Shown here piece by piece: positions 29,933-41,215 of a DNA stretch of 64,000 bases. The stretch lies in the NCBI GenBank assembly GCA_027382625.1, contig JAJKFJ010021990.1:26866-90865 (forward strand), given 5' to 3'. Every line of letters begins with the position of its first letter. The first letter of the stretch is position 1. A program made the translations under genes and the position numbers. Below the pieces are notes generated by a model. That model did no database searches, was not told where the DNA came from, and saw nothing but the letters and a program-made list of their open reading frames with translations. This DNA comes from Tetmemena sp. SeJ-2015 (taxonomy: Eukaryota > Ciliophora > Spirotrichea > Sporadotrichida > Oxytrichidae).

Positions 29933-32900
29933 ATGTGGGCCTTTAAGTTTGCCAGAAAGAAACTCGACTTCAAGTTCCTAAATACTTGACCTTTATGAAG
30001 CAAAACCATGATCTTATGAAACTCTGGTACGAAGAGACGCATGAACCTTTTGATGAAAGAATGAATGTGCTGCTGCGAGGATTTAGGTTCTTAACCTATG
30101 CCATGCTCATGTTCGTATTTGTCTACACTCTTTGTGATCCTAATGACGAGTACTACTATGATGAATGCTAAAAGAGGTAAGTACTTTAAAATTGAAAGGA
30201 ATATAACTCATTTCAATAGAGTGACTTGCTACTCAGGGTGTAATACAGGCTTCTTTCCAGAACTGACCTGCACCCAACTTCAAGGGATGCGGTTTATCTA
30301 CAACGGAAATCTCTATAACTAGCTCTACGTGTACTAAAGACCAAACCTCACTCAAGGAGAATAAGGCCTCGATACCTACCAGCAATAACCTATAAACTCA
30401 TTTTAGATTTTTCAATGCTAAGGATACATAGGAAACAATGCTAAGTATCCTTTCTTATCATACACAAACAGACAATTAAGACTTCACACCTGCTTCTCCT
30501 ACTGCATTAACGGAGATGACTCAGCAGTTATTGGAGACATGAGACCTTATTGTACAGATATAGAACCTGCTCTTAGAGACAGGCTACTTTGCGTTTACCC
30601 TTCAGACGGCTGTGAGTAGACTACGCTCTCTGAAGAAGTTGATGTGGGTGAGGGCGCTTTCTCAATAGCTCCAACTGTAGCAGTGATAGCTTGCATTATT
30701 GTCATTCCCATTCAATTTATCTTCGAGCTCATGTGCATTCACCTAATTTTATATGCTTATAAGCTTACTCTAATATTTAAATTAAATTATGCTCACTAAA
30801 ATGAAAAGTAACTATTAGCTTTACCAATAAATTTTATGTAGTCACGAATATGGATAATCCTAGAATGGGATGCCAAGTCCTACTATTCTAGATCTCAGTA
30901 ATCACAGTTTTTGTAGTTGTACTAGCTCTTACCATCAGCTTCCTAACTGACACATTAAACGTAAGAAACTTATTCTCACCTTAAAGTAGCTATGATTAAA
31001 CGATATAGTTTATCAGAAAGACTAAAGGAATTAAATTTTTTATAGTATGGACGACCTGAACTCCTTTTCACTACGCTTGCCTTAGCAATAATAATTGATC
31101 AGGCCAAATCAGTGGTCCTACTATCCTTCCTGTACCTTGTAATTGTTAGGAGGTTCGGATTCTTAGCACCTAATGAAGACGAATACCTTAGTCCTCAGAT
31201 TAAGGAACTGCCTCGAAGAGAAACCTTTTTCCCTCGCCTCAAAGTCGCTCTCCTCAAAATGTTGGAGTCCTTCTGGTTCGAGATCATTAAAAAGATTGAT
31301 ACTTTAAATGAGAGATGATTTCTCTAACGCTGATTTCTCTCTACACTTTGTTCATCTTGTTTTGGCTAACGCTGGCAGACATTTTCGGAGTAGCTGATTC
31401 GATTCTTTCTAAGGTTGACACTGCTTTCTTGACAGTGTTCTTCACTGAAGATTGTTCTTAAGACCTTCGCCTCCAACTTTACCTTTTTCCTCGATCCTTT
31501 CAACTGCTTTGACGCAATTATCGTCCTCATCTCTGAGATCCTCAACATCATTGGAATCATCTTCAAGGGACTTGGTGTACTTAGGCTCATCAGAGTAGTA
31601 GTAATCACCATCAGGAAGATTACAGGAAATGCTAGCAAGCTTCGTCACGCTTCGAAGAACTAGAATCCAGTAGAGTCAGTCATCAAGATCCTTCAAGCCA
31701 TTATAGAGCTTAGAGAGATCTCGCAGAGCGTGAAGAAAGAGGCAAAATGGGCTAAGGACATAATCGAGTCTAACAAGCTGTATGAGCTCAACTTTGACGT
31801 AGGAAGTGAAGAGAAGAATATGGACATGGAAGCTAAGGCATGGCTCAATATGACTACTGACACAGCCAATGACACCACTCAATGGTTTGAAAGAGACCTA
31901 GATGATTTCTTAAAGGAGATTCATAGAGAGAACGATGAGTAGGATCCTAATAAACTTGAAGAGGAAGAGGAGCGAATCAAATAGCTACTGCAGGTGCCTC
32001 CTCGTATGTGGAACAATGCGCTAAAGATGATGGATGACTTTGATAAATGGGACTTTGACATCTTCAAATACCATGATAACTTAGGAGAACAGACTATTTT
32101 GCACTTTGGCTTCAAGCTTTTCTAAACGTATGGGCTGCTTGAGAAATTTTCGATTGCTGACAGCAACTTCTCCAATCTCCTTACACAAATCAGAAACTCT
32201 TTCTAAATTACGTTTATCGATTGATTCCAATAACAATTCTATGATATGGTTTATGAGCACAACACTTATCACAACACACTGAGAGCGATTGAGGTAACAA
32301 GGAACTTCCACTACTTCACAAAGCATGGTGAACTGATGAATCACCTCTCGGACTTGAATATCATGGCTGCCTTTCTCTCTTGCTTGATGCACGATCTAGG
32401 TCACCCGTAATTTATCTTTAACTTTATATTATATGCTTAGAGGAGTGAACAACTCATATTTAATCGCAACCAAGCATCCTAAATCAATCAGATACAACGA
32501 TAAGTCTGTCTTGGAAAATCATCACTGTGCAATGGCTTTTAAGCTGCTTCTAGACCCTCAAAATGATATTTTCGAGTTGCTAAGTGAAGCCTAGTAAATG
32601 CAAATTATTTCACTCTATTAAATAGAAAGTGCTTTGATGAAAGGTTTATTGGAATGTTCGCTAGATTATCATAAAAATGATTCTTGCTTCAGATGTTTCA
32701 CAGCACTTCGATTAAATCAGTATGTTCATCTTAAGACTAACTCATTTTTTATAGTGTCCTTCAGAGGCAGGATGTCAACCAAGAAATTCCCTGAAGAGAC
32801 GAATGAAGACAAGTAACTCATTCTTAACTTAGTGCTATACGCGTCAGACCACGCAAATCCTTGCAAGACTTCTATTCAATACTTCCGTTGGATGGCTGCA

Positions 32901-33170
32901 GAGATGGAAGAGTACTATCAGCAGGGAGATATAGAAAAGAAACTAGGCTACTCGGTATCTTCCTTCTTTGATCGCACCACCTGCAACCCTTTCTTGTACT
33001 AGAGAGGCTACATTACAGTGATTGTTGAGCCACTCTATATGACCCTTTTGGAATTCCTGCCCCAAAATTGCAAATAAGACTGCTGGACTAAGGGCTTAGA
33101 AGAAAATAAGCAACTCATTGAATAAAAGATAGAAGAGACTAAGAATCGAAATTAAAATTATCTTGAATTC
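29933..33170 (+). CDS. Polycystin-1-like membrane region fused to voltage-sensor-like segment and cyclic-nucleotide phosphodiesterase
   Basis: From ATG 29933 (one frameshift near 29985) the product has a first helix after EETHEPFDERMNVLLRG, an extracellular Cys-rich loop and helices resembling the polycystin-1 membrane region (VAVIACIIVIPIQFIFELM; LLFTTLALAIIIDQAKSVVL). A small IES (31293-31316) leads in frame to four helices with voltage-sensor features: TAFLTVFFTEDC, then DPFNCFDAIIVLISEI, then LGVLRLIRVVVITIRKITG with spaced arginines. A helical linker precedes a PDE catalytic domain with NFHYFTKHGELMNHLSDLN, HDLGHPGVNN, ENHHCAMAF and LYASDHANP. PDE enzymes hydrolyse cAMP or cGMP; voltage gating is inference. 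A frameshift near 31455 and an unresolved stretch at 32600-32790 remain; the end is uncertain because no TGA follows in frame. Confidence 0.7.
30177..30219 (+). other. Intron in polycystin-like/PDE gene
   Basis: GTAAGT..CAATAG, 43 bases; splices ECQKR to VTCYSGCNTG. Confidence 0.7.
30961..31045 (+). other. Intron in polycystin-like/PDE gene
   Basis: GTAAGA..TTATAG, 85 bases; joins LTDTLN to YGRPELLF. Confidence 0.7.
31293..31316 (+). other. IES joining polycystin-like and voltage-sensor parts, pointer AGAT
   Basis: AGAT at 31293-31296 and 31313-31316; 20 bases removed. Unremoved, the first part stops at TGA 31316-31318; removed, EIIKK runs into MISLTLISLYT without a stop. Confidence 0.65.
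32407..32440 (+). other. Intron in the PDE catalytic domain
   Basis: GTAATT..GCTTAG, 34 bases; splicing rebuilds the metal-binding motif HDLGHPGVNN exactly. Confidence 0.85.
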
Positions 33171-33461
33171 TTTTTAATCTCGTAAACGTAAGCATGCCAA
33201 CACACGAACTCAACCTCTAAGACTGAACTAACTTTTTAAATATAAGATAAAAATAGAAATACTTTCTGCTCTTTAATCTTAAAGATTACTTTCTTATGCT
33301 CTGAATTGCAAGAAATCAGACTTCAAAAATTTATAGTTAATTTCTACTACACTTTCAAAAAGTAAGCTGCTAAACTCAACCAACACTTTCTCAATCTATT
33401 CTTCATCTTTGAATTCATAATCGTATAGCTTTCTTGTGTTTGCACAGAGTTTGAACAAACT
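33171..33461 (+). other. TGA-free stretch between PDE domain and inverted start-MDS
   Basis: The PDE frame has no TGA here and runs on in frame into the ATG at 33462. Codon content becomes poor after about 33180, so this is probably 3' non-coding DNA. Confidence 0.4.
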
Positions 33462-33619
33462 ATGTCAAGTGGATTTTCAGGCCTAATGGCCGGCAACCAG
33501 AACAAGAAGATTGCTGAGTCCAAGTCACTTTGGAACTATGCGCTTTCGCCCGGCTGGACTCAGCAAGAAGTTGAGATCCTCAAGATCGCACTCATGAAGT
33601 TTGGCGTCGGCAGATGGAA
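33462..33619 (+). CDS. Inverted start-MDS encoding the N-terminus of a SANT/Myb-like protein
   Basis: ATG 33462 opens SSGFSGLMAGNQNKKIAESK, then SLWNYALSPGWTQQEVEILK and ALMKFGVGRWK. W..QEVE.LK.AL.KFG.GRW is the first part of a SANT/Myb-type helix bundle. Coding similarity stops right after GRW, where the sequence turns AT-rich. The last ten bases match, as reverse complement, the upstream edges of paralogue N (29793-29802) and paralogue M (28416-28425), both of which lack a start and begin with the second half of the same domain. It is therefore most likely a scrambled, inverted first MDS for one or both genes. Confidence 0.65.
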
Positions 33620-34142
33620 AAATGCAGTTCCTTTTATGCCATTGATTAATTTAATCACTCGCTCTAGAAGAATGAGTATTAAATATAAAGAGTGAATTGC
33701 AGTCAGGAAATGGAAAATGATCTCTAAAGATTCATTTATTCAGTTTGAGTTTGAGAGTGTCAAAGATCTGCGTAACCTCAGCTCGATAGGGATATTCGGG
33801 CTAAAGCTATTGTGATTTTAGTTTGTTATTCGATTTTAATACACAGAGAAGGTGAATGCATCTCCGACCCTGCTGTTAAGTAAATCGATAATTCAACTTA
33901 TATATCAAGTCACCAAGACTTAAAGAGGAGACTTCTCTCTTTGCGATTTATTTTAATAATTATAACTTTAACTTATTAGGAATTTAAATAGTCTGCCTTG
34001 GATGATAATACTGATTAAACTTCTCTCCTTAAATTAAGCACTCTCGATAATTTAAAAGAGCCATCACAACTCCATTCTTGACAGAGATCTCTCTTATCCA
34101 TCCAGCAGAGGAAAGTTTCAGCTCTTTCTCCTCGCCACCCGC
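33620..34142. other. Intergenic or IES DNA
   Basis: No gene seen; AT-rich with short open frames only. Confidence 0.4.
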
Positions 34143-35101
34143 TCAGAGATTTCTGAAGTACTTTTTGTGAGCGTAGTCTTCAATGTTTTGCTCTCCTTCC
34201 TTGAGGTCTCCTTGTTCATAAGCTTGTGGGAAGAGAGTTTCACTCTGGAATTCACTTGCTCCGTTAGTGTAGGACTTTGCATAGTTCTGCACTTGCTCCT
34301 CTTGAGTAAGGGCACGCACAAACTTCACAGGGCTTCCACCCCAGACCTGACCAGCAGGAATAAGTCTGCCTGGCTGCACAACTGAGTTGGGGAGGATGTG
34401 TGCGCCTCTCTCAATCTTAACTCCTTGCATGATGACTGAGCCCTGGCCGATCACTACGTCGTCGTCAATGATGCAGGAGTAGATAGAGCAACCTGGCTCA
34501 ATAGTCACGTTCTTGCCAATGTTAACTGAGGCAGCAACTCCATGAGGAAGAGCGCAAGCTGTGTTAATCACTGTGTTGTCACCGATGGAGGAGAAGTGAC
34601 CAACTCTCACTGCGTTGTGCTCAGCACGAATCACAAAAATAAGGACACATTAAAGTAACTAGAACAACGTTGTACCAGATGGAAGCGTATTTGCTCACAA
34701 TAACTTCTCCAACTAGAAGTCAAGAAATTATAATTAATCCCAAGCTTACTGAGAGAAGCGTTAGGAGCGATCCAGGCGTTATCTACATGAGGGGAGTTCT
34801 CTGAAATAGAGGTGAATTGCTTGTGCCTTGAGAGTTCTTGCAAGTAAGCAACATCGCTTTAAAGTCTTGATCCTGCTCTGTCCAACTCTAATATATAGAG
34901 GATAAGTTTCCATTTATTATAACAATTAAAAGAAAGACATTGAGTGCAGTCTGCGTATGAATGACAGTTTATAAGCAGAGCTTATAGAGAGTGAGAGAAT
35001 TAATTTTAAGACTTACAAAGACCAGCTTCCTTGAAGACTCTAGCTACGCCTTGGCTACTTCTGTGGATGATTTTTCCCACGAGATAAGCAGGTGAATTCA
35101 T
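34143..35101 (-). CDS. Gamma-carbonic-anhydrase-like protein (left-handed beta-helix)
   Basis: Minus strand, ATG 35099-35101 to TGA 34143-34145. The product starts NSPAYLVGKIIHRSSQGVAR, has LDRAGSRLQ and LQELSRHKQFTSIS as in mitochondrial gamma-CA N-termini, then the hexapeptide-repeat helix: VDNAWIAPNASL, EVIVSKYASIWYNVV, AEHNAVRVGHFSSIGDNTVI, ACALPHGVAASVNIGKNVTI, PGCSIYSCIIDDDVVIGQGS, VIMQGVKIERGAHILPNSVV and WGGSPVKFVRALT. In eukaryotes such proteins are usually subunits of the carbonic-anhydrase domain of mitochondrial complex I. The metal-binding His set appears incomplete, so a structural role is likelier than catalysis. Two interruptions are probable introns and one an IES. Confidence 0.85.
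34633..34670 (-). other. Short IES in gamma-CA-like gene (edges uncertain)
   Basis: Coding continuity from SIWYNVV to RAEHNAVRVG needs removal of about 30 bases here; GT is the only shared pointer and two placements work. Confidence 0.5.
34713..34749 (-). other. Intron 2 (or IES) of gamma-CA-like gene
   Basis: GTAAGC..TTCTAG, 37 bases, gives NASLIGEV; a TCT-pointer IES would give NASLVGEV. Both keep the frame. Confidence 0.6.
34888..35016 (-). other. Intron 1 of gamma-CA-like gene
   Basis: GTAAGT..TATTAG on the minus strand, 129 bases; gives KEAGL|QLDRAGSRLQ as in the family. Confidence 0.75.
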
Positions 35102-35252
35102 ATTTGCAATCTTAATATTATTATTTTATTATCTTTCTTTTCCTCATTTCGCTTTAGATAAATGTTTTCAGAATAATATTGTGGCTTCTATATTTAGTTT
35201 TGTTAGAACGGATTAGTGTCAGTTAATATTTAACCTACTTCATTTTAAAAAA

Positions 35253-38200
35253 ATGTCTAACGCCTTCTAAAATAGAATCACCCCTTAGCACAACAAAAGT
35301 AAGCATATTTTTAATGGACAATTTTCTTATCTTGATGTAGAATTATCTTTAAATGGTTAGCTTTATTTGTCTTTTTTTTATTTGTCATTTGTCTTTTAAT
35401 GGTTCACAACAGCTTCAAAGTGCCTCAAGAGAAAATTAATAGAGTCAGGAAGTTGGTAATCAGAGTTTATAGCAAAAAGTGCAATCGACTGTGGCCCAAC
35501 ACCAAACATTTTAGCCTTAAAAAATTGTGAACTTAGAGGTTCTACAGTAGCAAGTTAATACTCGGCAAAGTTACTTTGCAAAGAAACCTGAATACCTTGG
35601 AATCATTTTTAGTGCTTCTTCAAACTGCGAAGAACTTAACCTAAGCAACACGTAGGATTTGTGTTTGTAATAATGCTTATAGGAATTTAGCAGACGTTAA
35701 TGAGGTCTTATCTTTGATGACTAAATTCCCTCATCTTCTGAGTGTAAGCTTAATCTTATATAGTGCAATTCTTATTTTAGATAAACTTTTGCAACAATCA
35801 TCTAACTGGACTATCATTCCAAATGAGAAACCATATAGAGCGAGTCAAGGAACTTAATCTCAATAACAACCCCTTTTAACAAGTAAGTCTTCAGGTATTC
35901 AGATAGCATAATGGTAATTGAATTTCTTACTCATTATGCCATAATGAAAAGAGCCTCAATAACTAACTCTCTTTGTAGCTGCCTGTTGTAATTGATTAGT
36001 TGAGCACACTCCCCAATTTGATTTCCTTATACATGAGTCTCTATGATGAGGAAATAGTACATCGAGTTATCACCCAGCTCCCTCAACTTTAATTCCTAAA
36101 TGGGATTGAAATTCACAGAAACGAGATTCTGAAAGACTAAGCTCAAAACCTAAATGAAAATGGTGATATAGAACCACAATAGCTTCAAGATGACTTTTTC
36201 TTAAGATCCCATTCAAGCTTAAAATTATTTCATACTATATACTTGGTAACTTAAAATGAGATAGTGGTTGATGTGACTAACTCTCCCTATGAAAATGCTA
36301 TCCGTGGTTCTCATGTTTTACCCTTAGAGCAAATTAGAGAGACAGATGAGGATGAGTAGCCAAGTGTATCTCAATTACCTTCAGTTTATCAACCAGTTAA
36401 AATACCCTAATACCATAATGAAAATACTGACTATCACTTAGCCCAGTCCTAGAGAATGAGCTTCCCTTATTCTCCAGCTTCTCAAAAAGACTCTGCTGGT
36501 AAAATTCAAATTCTCTAGGATCAAACTACTGTTAACACAAACATTTAATCCTTTGCTCCAAGCTTAAGGAACAGTCCTGGATTAGTAGCAACTTCTGCGA
36601 GCAAGGTTTAGCTAAGTTTTGGCGCTAAAAGGCTTTCAGAGTAAATGAGTAGAACATCTGCTCTGTAGGACACTCAAGACACTTTGGATGGAAAAGAATT
36701 GGAGAAATTTGCAGGATATCTGCAGTAGATAGGTACCTAGATAAATAGAATCGATCCCCAAAAATATATATTGCTCTTCTATTATGTAATAAGGAGGCTC
36801 TGAGAATGGGCAGGGCTAGCAATATATAGAGCAGATCATTAGAAATTTGCAAGTTTAAATCGACTCGGTTGATCAAAGTCAGCCTTCAGAATATCCAAGA
36901 TAGTACAATTTCCTTCAGGCTAAAAGTTCCTTAATTGAGCTCTGCCTTAAAAAGATAATGCATTTCATGGCTTTGCAAAATAATCCACTGTTGAATACTT
37001 TCCAAGGCCTTTTAACGCAATCTACTTTACTAGTCTAGTAACTATTCAAAATGATTGAAGAGTGATCTCTAAACGAATAAAGTATCAATGGATATGATTA
37101 GAATGAAGTTGTAGAATTAAGATAAGAAAATCAAAGACTTCACCAACTGCTTAACTAAGTTAACATATGCTAAATTTTGAATGATTAAATGGATTTGAAA
37201 CATGGCCTAAAAAATGTAGTAGACCTCTCTTAGCAGATAAAGTCCTCTTTAGAATAACTAGACTTCTGATACAGTATCTTTTACTCCGATGCAACTTGAT
37301 TTATAGAATCTGCTGACAAACTTTGTCTCTAATTAGGCTTTGAATAACTAAAATCTGAAGAATACAGGGAGCGAGATGTATAAGCAGTCATTTGAAGCAA
37401 GAAGAAATTTAGTAAACAAGAGCTTGGACTCTAAGAGTAATAAAGTCTAGAATACTAATACTACTGTGCTTAGCAAATAGGGATAATTTAACTAGCCTTA
37501 GGTATTCTCTTTCTCTAAAGTAAATAGTGGCTCTCAAGTTCACTCTAGATTAACTTCTTCAAATATTTAGAATCCCATTTCCCCAAAGAAAAGAGGAGCA
37601 ACTCCGAAGAGTGGCTAGAATAGCTATGCACCAAAATTTTTGAAGGGGAAAGTAAACATTGAAAGTCCAAATGTAACCTAAAATGAACTATATGGGTCCT
37701 CTAACATACAATTAAAATTACACTACATTAAACTATTGTTGTTTTAAGATAGATTCTAAGCCCTAGCAACAAGTCTACTCTCATTCATGAAGCTAAGGTA
37801 CTGCCATTGAGACAATTGAAGGATACAATCACTGATATCTTTGGCCAAAAGCAAATCTATGACCAGAAATGCAAAGAACTTCAAATGCCTATAGAGACTA
37901 TGGAGCAATATTTGTACACCTATCTCACTAAAAAGTATGTAATTTTTTTATGGCCTAAAGAATTTGATAATTCAGTGGGCAGCTACTATCATAAACGCAG
38001 TAAAAGTGTATCTAAAGTTCGATGCAGATGTGGCCTTATTTGCAAAGTGCTTGAAAAATGAGTGCGATCAAGAATTCAGAAGCGTTCAAGACTTTGTTAA
38101 GCTGCAAATTTAATCCGCTATAAAAATGGTCATCAGAGACAAGAACCCTGCCAAAGGAGAGGGAGAAATTCAAAGTGCAGTTGACTCAATTACTAATTCG

Positions 38201-38480
38201 CAGAATAAGATGCAGAAATGGATATGGACTAGGACTATTTAAAAGCTATACAGCGAAGATGAGAGAGAAAAGATTAGCTGCAAGATAGAGGAGCTAGTAC
38301 AAAGTTAGAAGCTACAAGAATTAGGACAAGGATAGTGTGGAACTTTGAGTGATGAGGGAGTAGACCAAGATAGCTTCAGTTTCTCTCAAATTAAAAAAGT
38401 ACTATCTCCTTCAATAAAGAATGCAGTCAAGCATAAACGATCATCAAGTGGACTCAAGCACGGAAGAGTTCGTTAATCTT
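35253..38480 (+). CDS. Q-rich LRR and coiled-coil protein, first part
   Basis: ATG 35253 (SNAFQNRITPQH) is separated from the body by a segment with CACAACA at both edges. The body holds leucine-rich repeats (CEELNLSNT; HIERVKELNLNNNPF; STLPNLISLYMSL; PQLQFLNGIEIHRNEIL), a long Q/N/S-rich stretch coded with very many TAA/TAG codons (35980-36810), helical segments (YNFLQAKSSLIELCLKKIMH; VVELRQENQRLHQLLNQVN) and a conserved-looking block KNLIIQWAATIINAVKVYLK with ALFAKCLKNECDQEFR. Several junctions need IES removal or frame correction (near 35520, 36800, 37064, 37270, 37940). LRR plus coiled coil suggests a basal-body or cytoskeletal protein; not recognised further. Confidence 0.6.
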
Positions 38481-41215
38481 TATTTTTAAATTCGATCAGG
38501 TGTTTTCAATAAAACAACGAGTGATCTAAATTCTACTCTTATCCTAAGTCCATCTAAATCAGAGTAAAAGCTTGGCATTCTCTTCTCAGACTTTTAAAAT
38601 GTAACCACTTGACAGTTCATATTTTTATAGGTGATTTTGGAGTAGCAACTTCTTTAGCATGAACTGTATTTGAAGCCCTTCAACGAGCAATTTAAGTATG
38701 TTGATACAGATTAAGATGGAATCCTTAGTCATCTGCAATTCAAACAACTTATGTCTCTGCTTGAGCTAAGATCTCCTAGCAGTAATCCTTTCAAAGGCTG
38801 GAATGAAGGTCTTCAAGATGATTATATAGCACAAGACGGTTGCTGGGATAATTAGAACATGCAACCAGCCTGCTAGATACTTAATGAGGATTCAATTTGC
38901 AAAATCCTTCAAAGTATAGACCCTTTCAATCATAAGAGAATCACCTATGGATAGATTCTTTATGCTCTGGCTAATGTAAGAAATATCTTCTATCTTAAAC
39001 TTTAAACTAGTCTTATCCCTCTGAGAAGATGATAAGTTCAGGGGCTGTCTAAATTTTCCAAGAGCAAAATACCTTAATTGATGGCTCATTAAATATTCTT
39101 CAAATGTATCTTCAGTAATTTTTGCCAAAGCAGACCCACCAAAGAAGTCAAGTTTTGAACTTCTATCCAGATTAAGATTCGCAGTACTCAGTAGGTTCTG
39201 GAAATTTTAGAGATGCTTAGATAGAACCAACTTTCAACTAATTTGAATAGTATAATTATTGAGATTTGAAGATGCTTAAATTTAGTTTAATACACTTAGA
39301 TTTTCATAATCAAATTTTATCTTGTATTCTAAAACTTGCCACTTTAATGAGAGAGGAGACAGATTTTTCTTTGACATGGAATTCTCTAGGGCTGTTTGCA
39401 TTCCAACTCCTAACCTGAACGAGTTCTAACTCCGATTTCTAGATATCATAGACCATAACTTGTTTTAATATGTCAATTAAAGAACTTTTCTTTTATAATT
39501 TTCATTTGTTCGTGTCAGAGGAAGTCTACAACGACTATGTGAAATTACTAGTAGGAGTCGCTAAAACTTTGAAGGGCTCGTAGCCTAATCAAGCCCAACC
39601 CGCTTCTGCTACCTCAGTGCAGCCTTAACCTAAAATTCAGCCTCAGATTACTATAAGTCAGCCAAGTATTGCCCAAGAGCATTCTCTGCAAACTAACTAA
39701 CTGTAGCACACTGTAATCAAACATTTTACAAATTCATTGATTTCTCTTTATCACGTCATAATAGTCAGATCTGAGATTTGAAAACACTGAGACTGAAATT
39801 GGTCAAGGTCAAAACTTTATCAGATCGAAGAATACTCAGGCATAAAACTTCCCTTCAGCATAGGCCAGACTAGGATTCATAGATGAGGAATCTAGAGAGG
39901 AGCTTTAGCCTCGGACGACTTTAGAACAGTAGCGGCGAGACGAGATAAAAATTTTGACTTATTAATTTAAGCTATATACAGCAGCAAGAATGAATGAAGA
40001 TTCTTAAAACATGAACGATACCTCAATGTCAACTCAAGCATCGTTTTATAAGCCAAGTGGTTTGGCTATGTCAGAAAAAGTGGATATGGTGATCTGCGAA
40101 GAGAGAAAAGAGTCTGTAGTCATAGCGAAAGAAAAGGCCTTCAAGACCATTTACCAAAAGGTGCAGGCAGCTGAATCGCCCCCATTGTAGTAAACGACGA
40201 AAACCAATATGCCAAGTCCTGAAGAAAACGAGGAATTTGAATCTGACTCCTCGAATTAATTTTCTAAGCACGTGTCTTCCAGATCAAAGCCCATCAAGAA
40301 AGAGAAGAACAAGCAGTAAAGCAAAGATTCCTAAGTTGTTAAAATGCAGAATCTAAACTCGTCAGCATCTCGTTATAGTCAATGAGCGATGAGCTTTGAG
40401 TTCAATCCTTCTGCAACTGGCAGTAGTTAAATCAACCCTAATCTTGCCTCAGATGAGGCCAAACTAAATCAAAGCAGTGGTGTGACATTTACCTCCACTG
40501 GCTAACAAGTCTAAGCAGTTCAAGCCAAGCGTGATGCCTATCATTAACAATAGGCTAACCAATATCATAATGGAGGACTTAGATCTTCAGCTTCAGCATC
40601 AACAGCTTCTACTTACAATTAAGAATTCAAGATTCCCTTGAACGTAGATCGAAATTCAGCTCACAATCAACGACTCCTTCATCATCAAGTTATGAATCAT
40701 CTTTGAAATAATTTAAATTCTTAAGTTTCAGAGCAGCAAATGGAAATCTCATTTTAATTTATCGACAGTGAGAAACTTCTAGAATATGCCCAAGATAAGC
40801 CAAATCATAATTTCGGCTCTTCTAGTATAATTAAAAGCTCAAGCTTTTCGACCCTTTGCACCGAACGCCCTTCATACGACTAGTGCTGCTTCTGAGCAAG
40901 AGATTCCTCCCTTTGAATTATCCAAAGGAATCACGATTTCGGCTCTTCTAGCTAGGTGACGTAAGCACAACTGATCAGGACGCCTTTGACACCGAACGCC
41001 CTTCATATGACTAGTGCTGCTTTGACCAAGAGATTCCTCCCTTTGAATTATCCAAAGGAATGAGACAAATGAGTATCGAAGTGTAGAGTGAAGGTGAAGG
41101 CCATGGTTGCGATGGGACGTAGAGTTTTAGAAACTAGGGTGATAAGGATTAGTTGAATCAATAGCTGATAGAAAGATCTGATGCGAAGCTCTTTATGAGC
41201 CATGAATGAATCCAG
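38481..41215 (+). CDS. Q-rich EF-hand-like protein, probably the second part of the preceding gene
   Basis: The frame VILEQQLLQHELYLKPFNEQ leads to an EF-hand-like loop (YVDTDQDGILSHLQFKQLM, Asp at loop positions 1, 3 and 5) and a second degenerate one (IDPFNHKRITYGQILYALAN). Later frames give EEVYNDYVKLLVGVAKTLKG, a Q/P/S-rich linker, MNEDSQNMNDTSMSTQASF.. and a C-terminus DTERPSYDQCCFDQEIPPFE to TGA 41213-41215. In-frame TGA occurs at about 40384. Frames change several times, so IESs or errors remain. Whether this and the LRR part are one gene is inferred from strand, order and Q-rich style only. Confidence 0.45.
38976..39245 (-). CDS. Antisense coding segment, possible inverted MDS
   Basis: On the minus strand a frame reads NLNLDRSSKLDFFGGSALAK, then ITEDTFEEYLMSHQLRYFAL and a helical tail. 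The plus strand is not coding here (it stops at once), while it is coding on both sides. This fits an inverted MDS of the surrounding gene, but no matching inverted pointer was found. Confidence 0.4.
40809..41060 (+). repeat. Imperfect tandem duplication of a coding block
   Basis: TTTCGGCTCTTCTAG occurs at about 40811 and 40940; the block from CACCGAACGCCCTTCATA to TTATCCAAAGGAAT occurs at about 40859-40931 and 40990-41061. The second copy is in the coding frame (..SYDQCCFDQEIPPFELSKG); the first is frameshifted by TGA-creating changes. Confidence 0.7.

Noticed and set aside
31366..32392. Minus-strand ORFs over the voltage-sensor and PDE region
   Set aside because: Shadows; the plus strand carries recognisable voltage-sensor-like and PDE motifs.
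37040..37080. Programmed UGA readthrough at in-frame TGA codons (37064, 40384, 13396)
   Set aside because: Each lies in a region with other frame problems; error or an unresolved IES is simpler.
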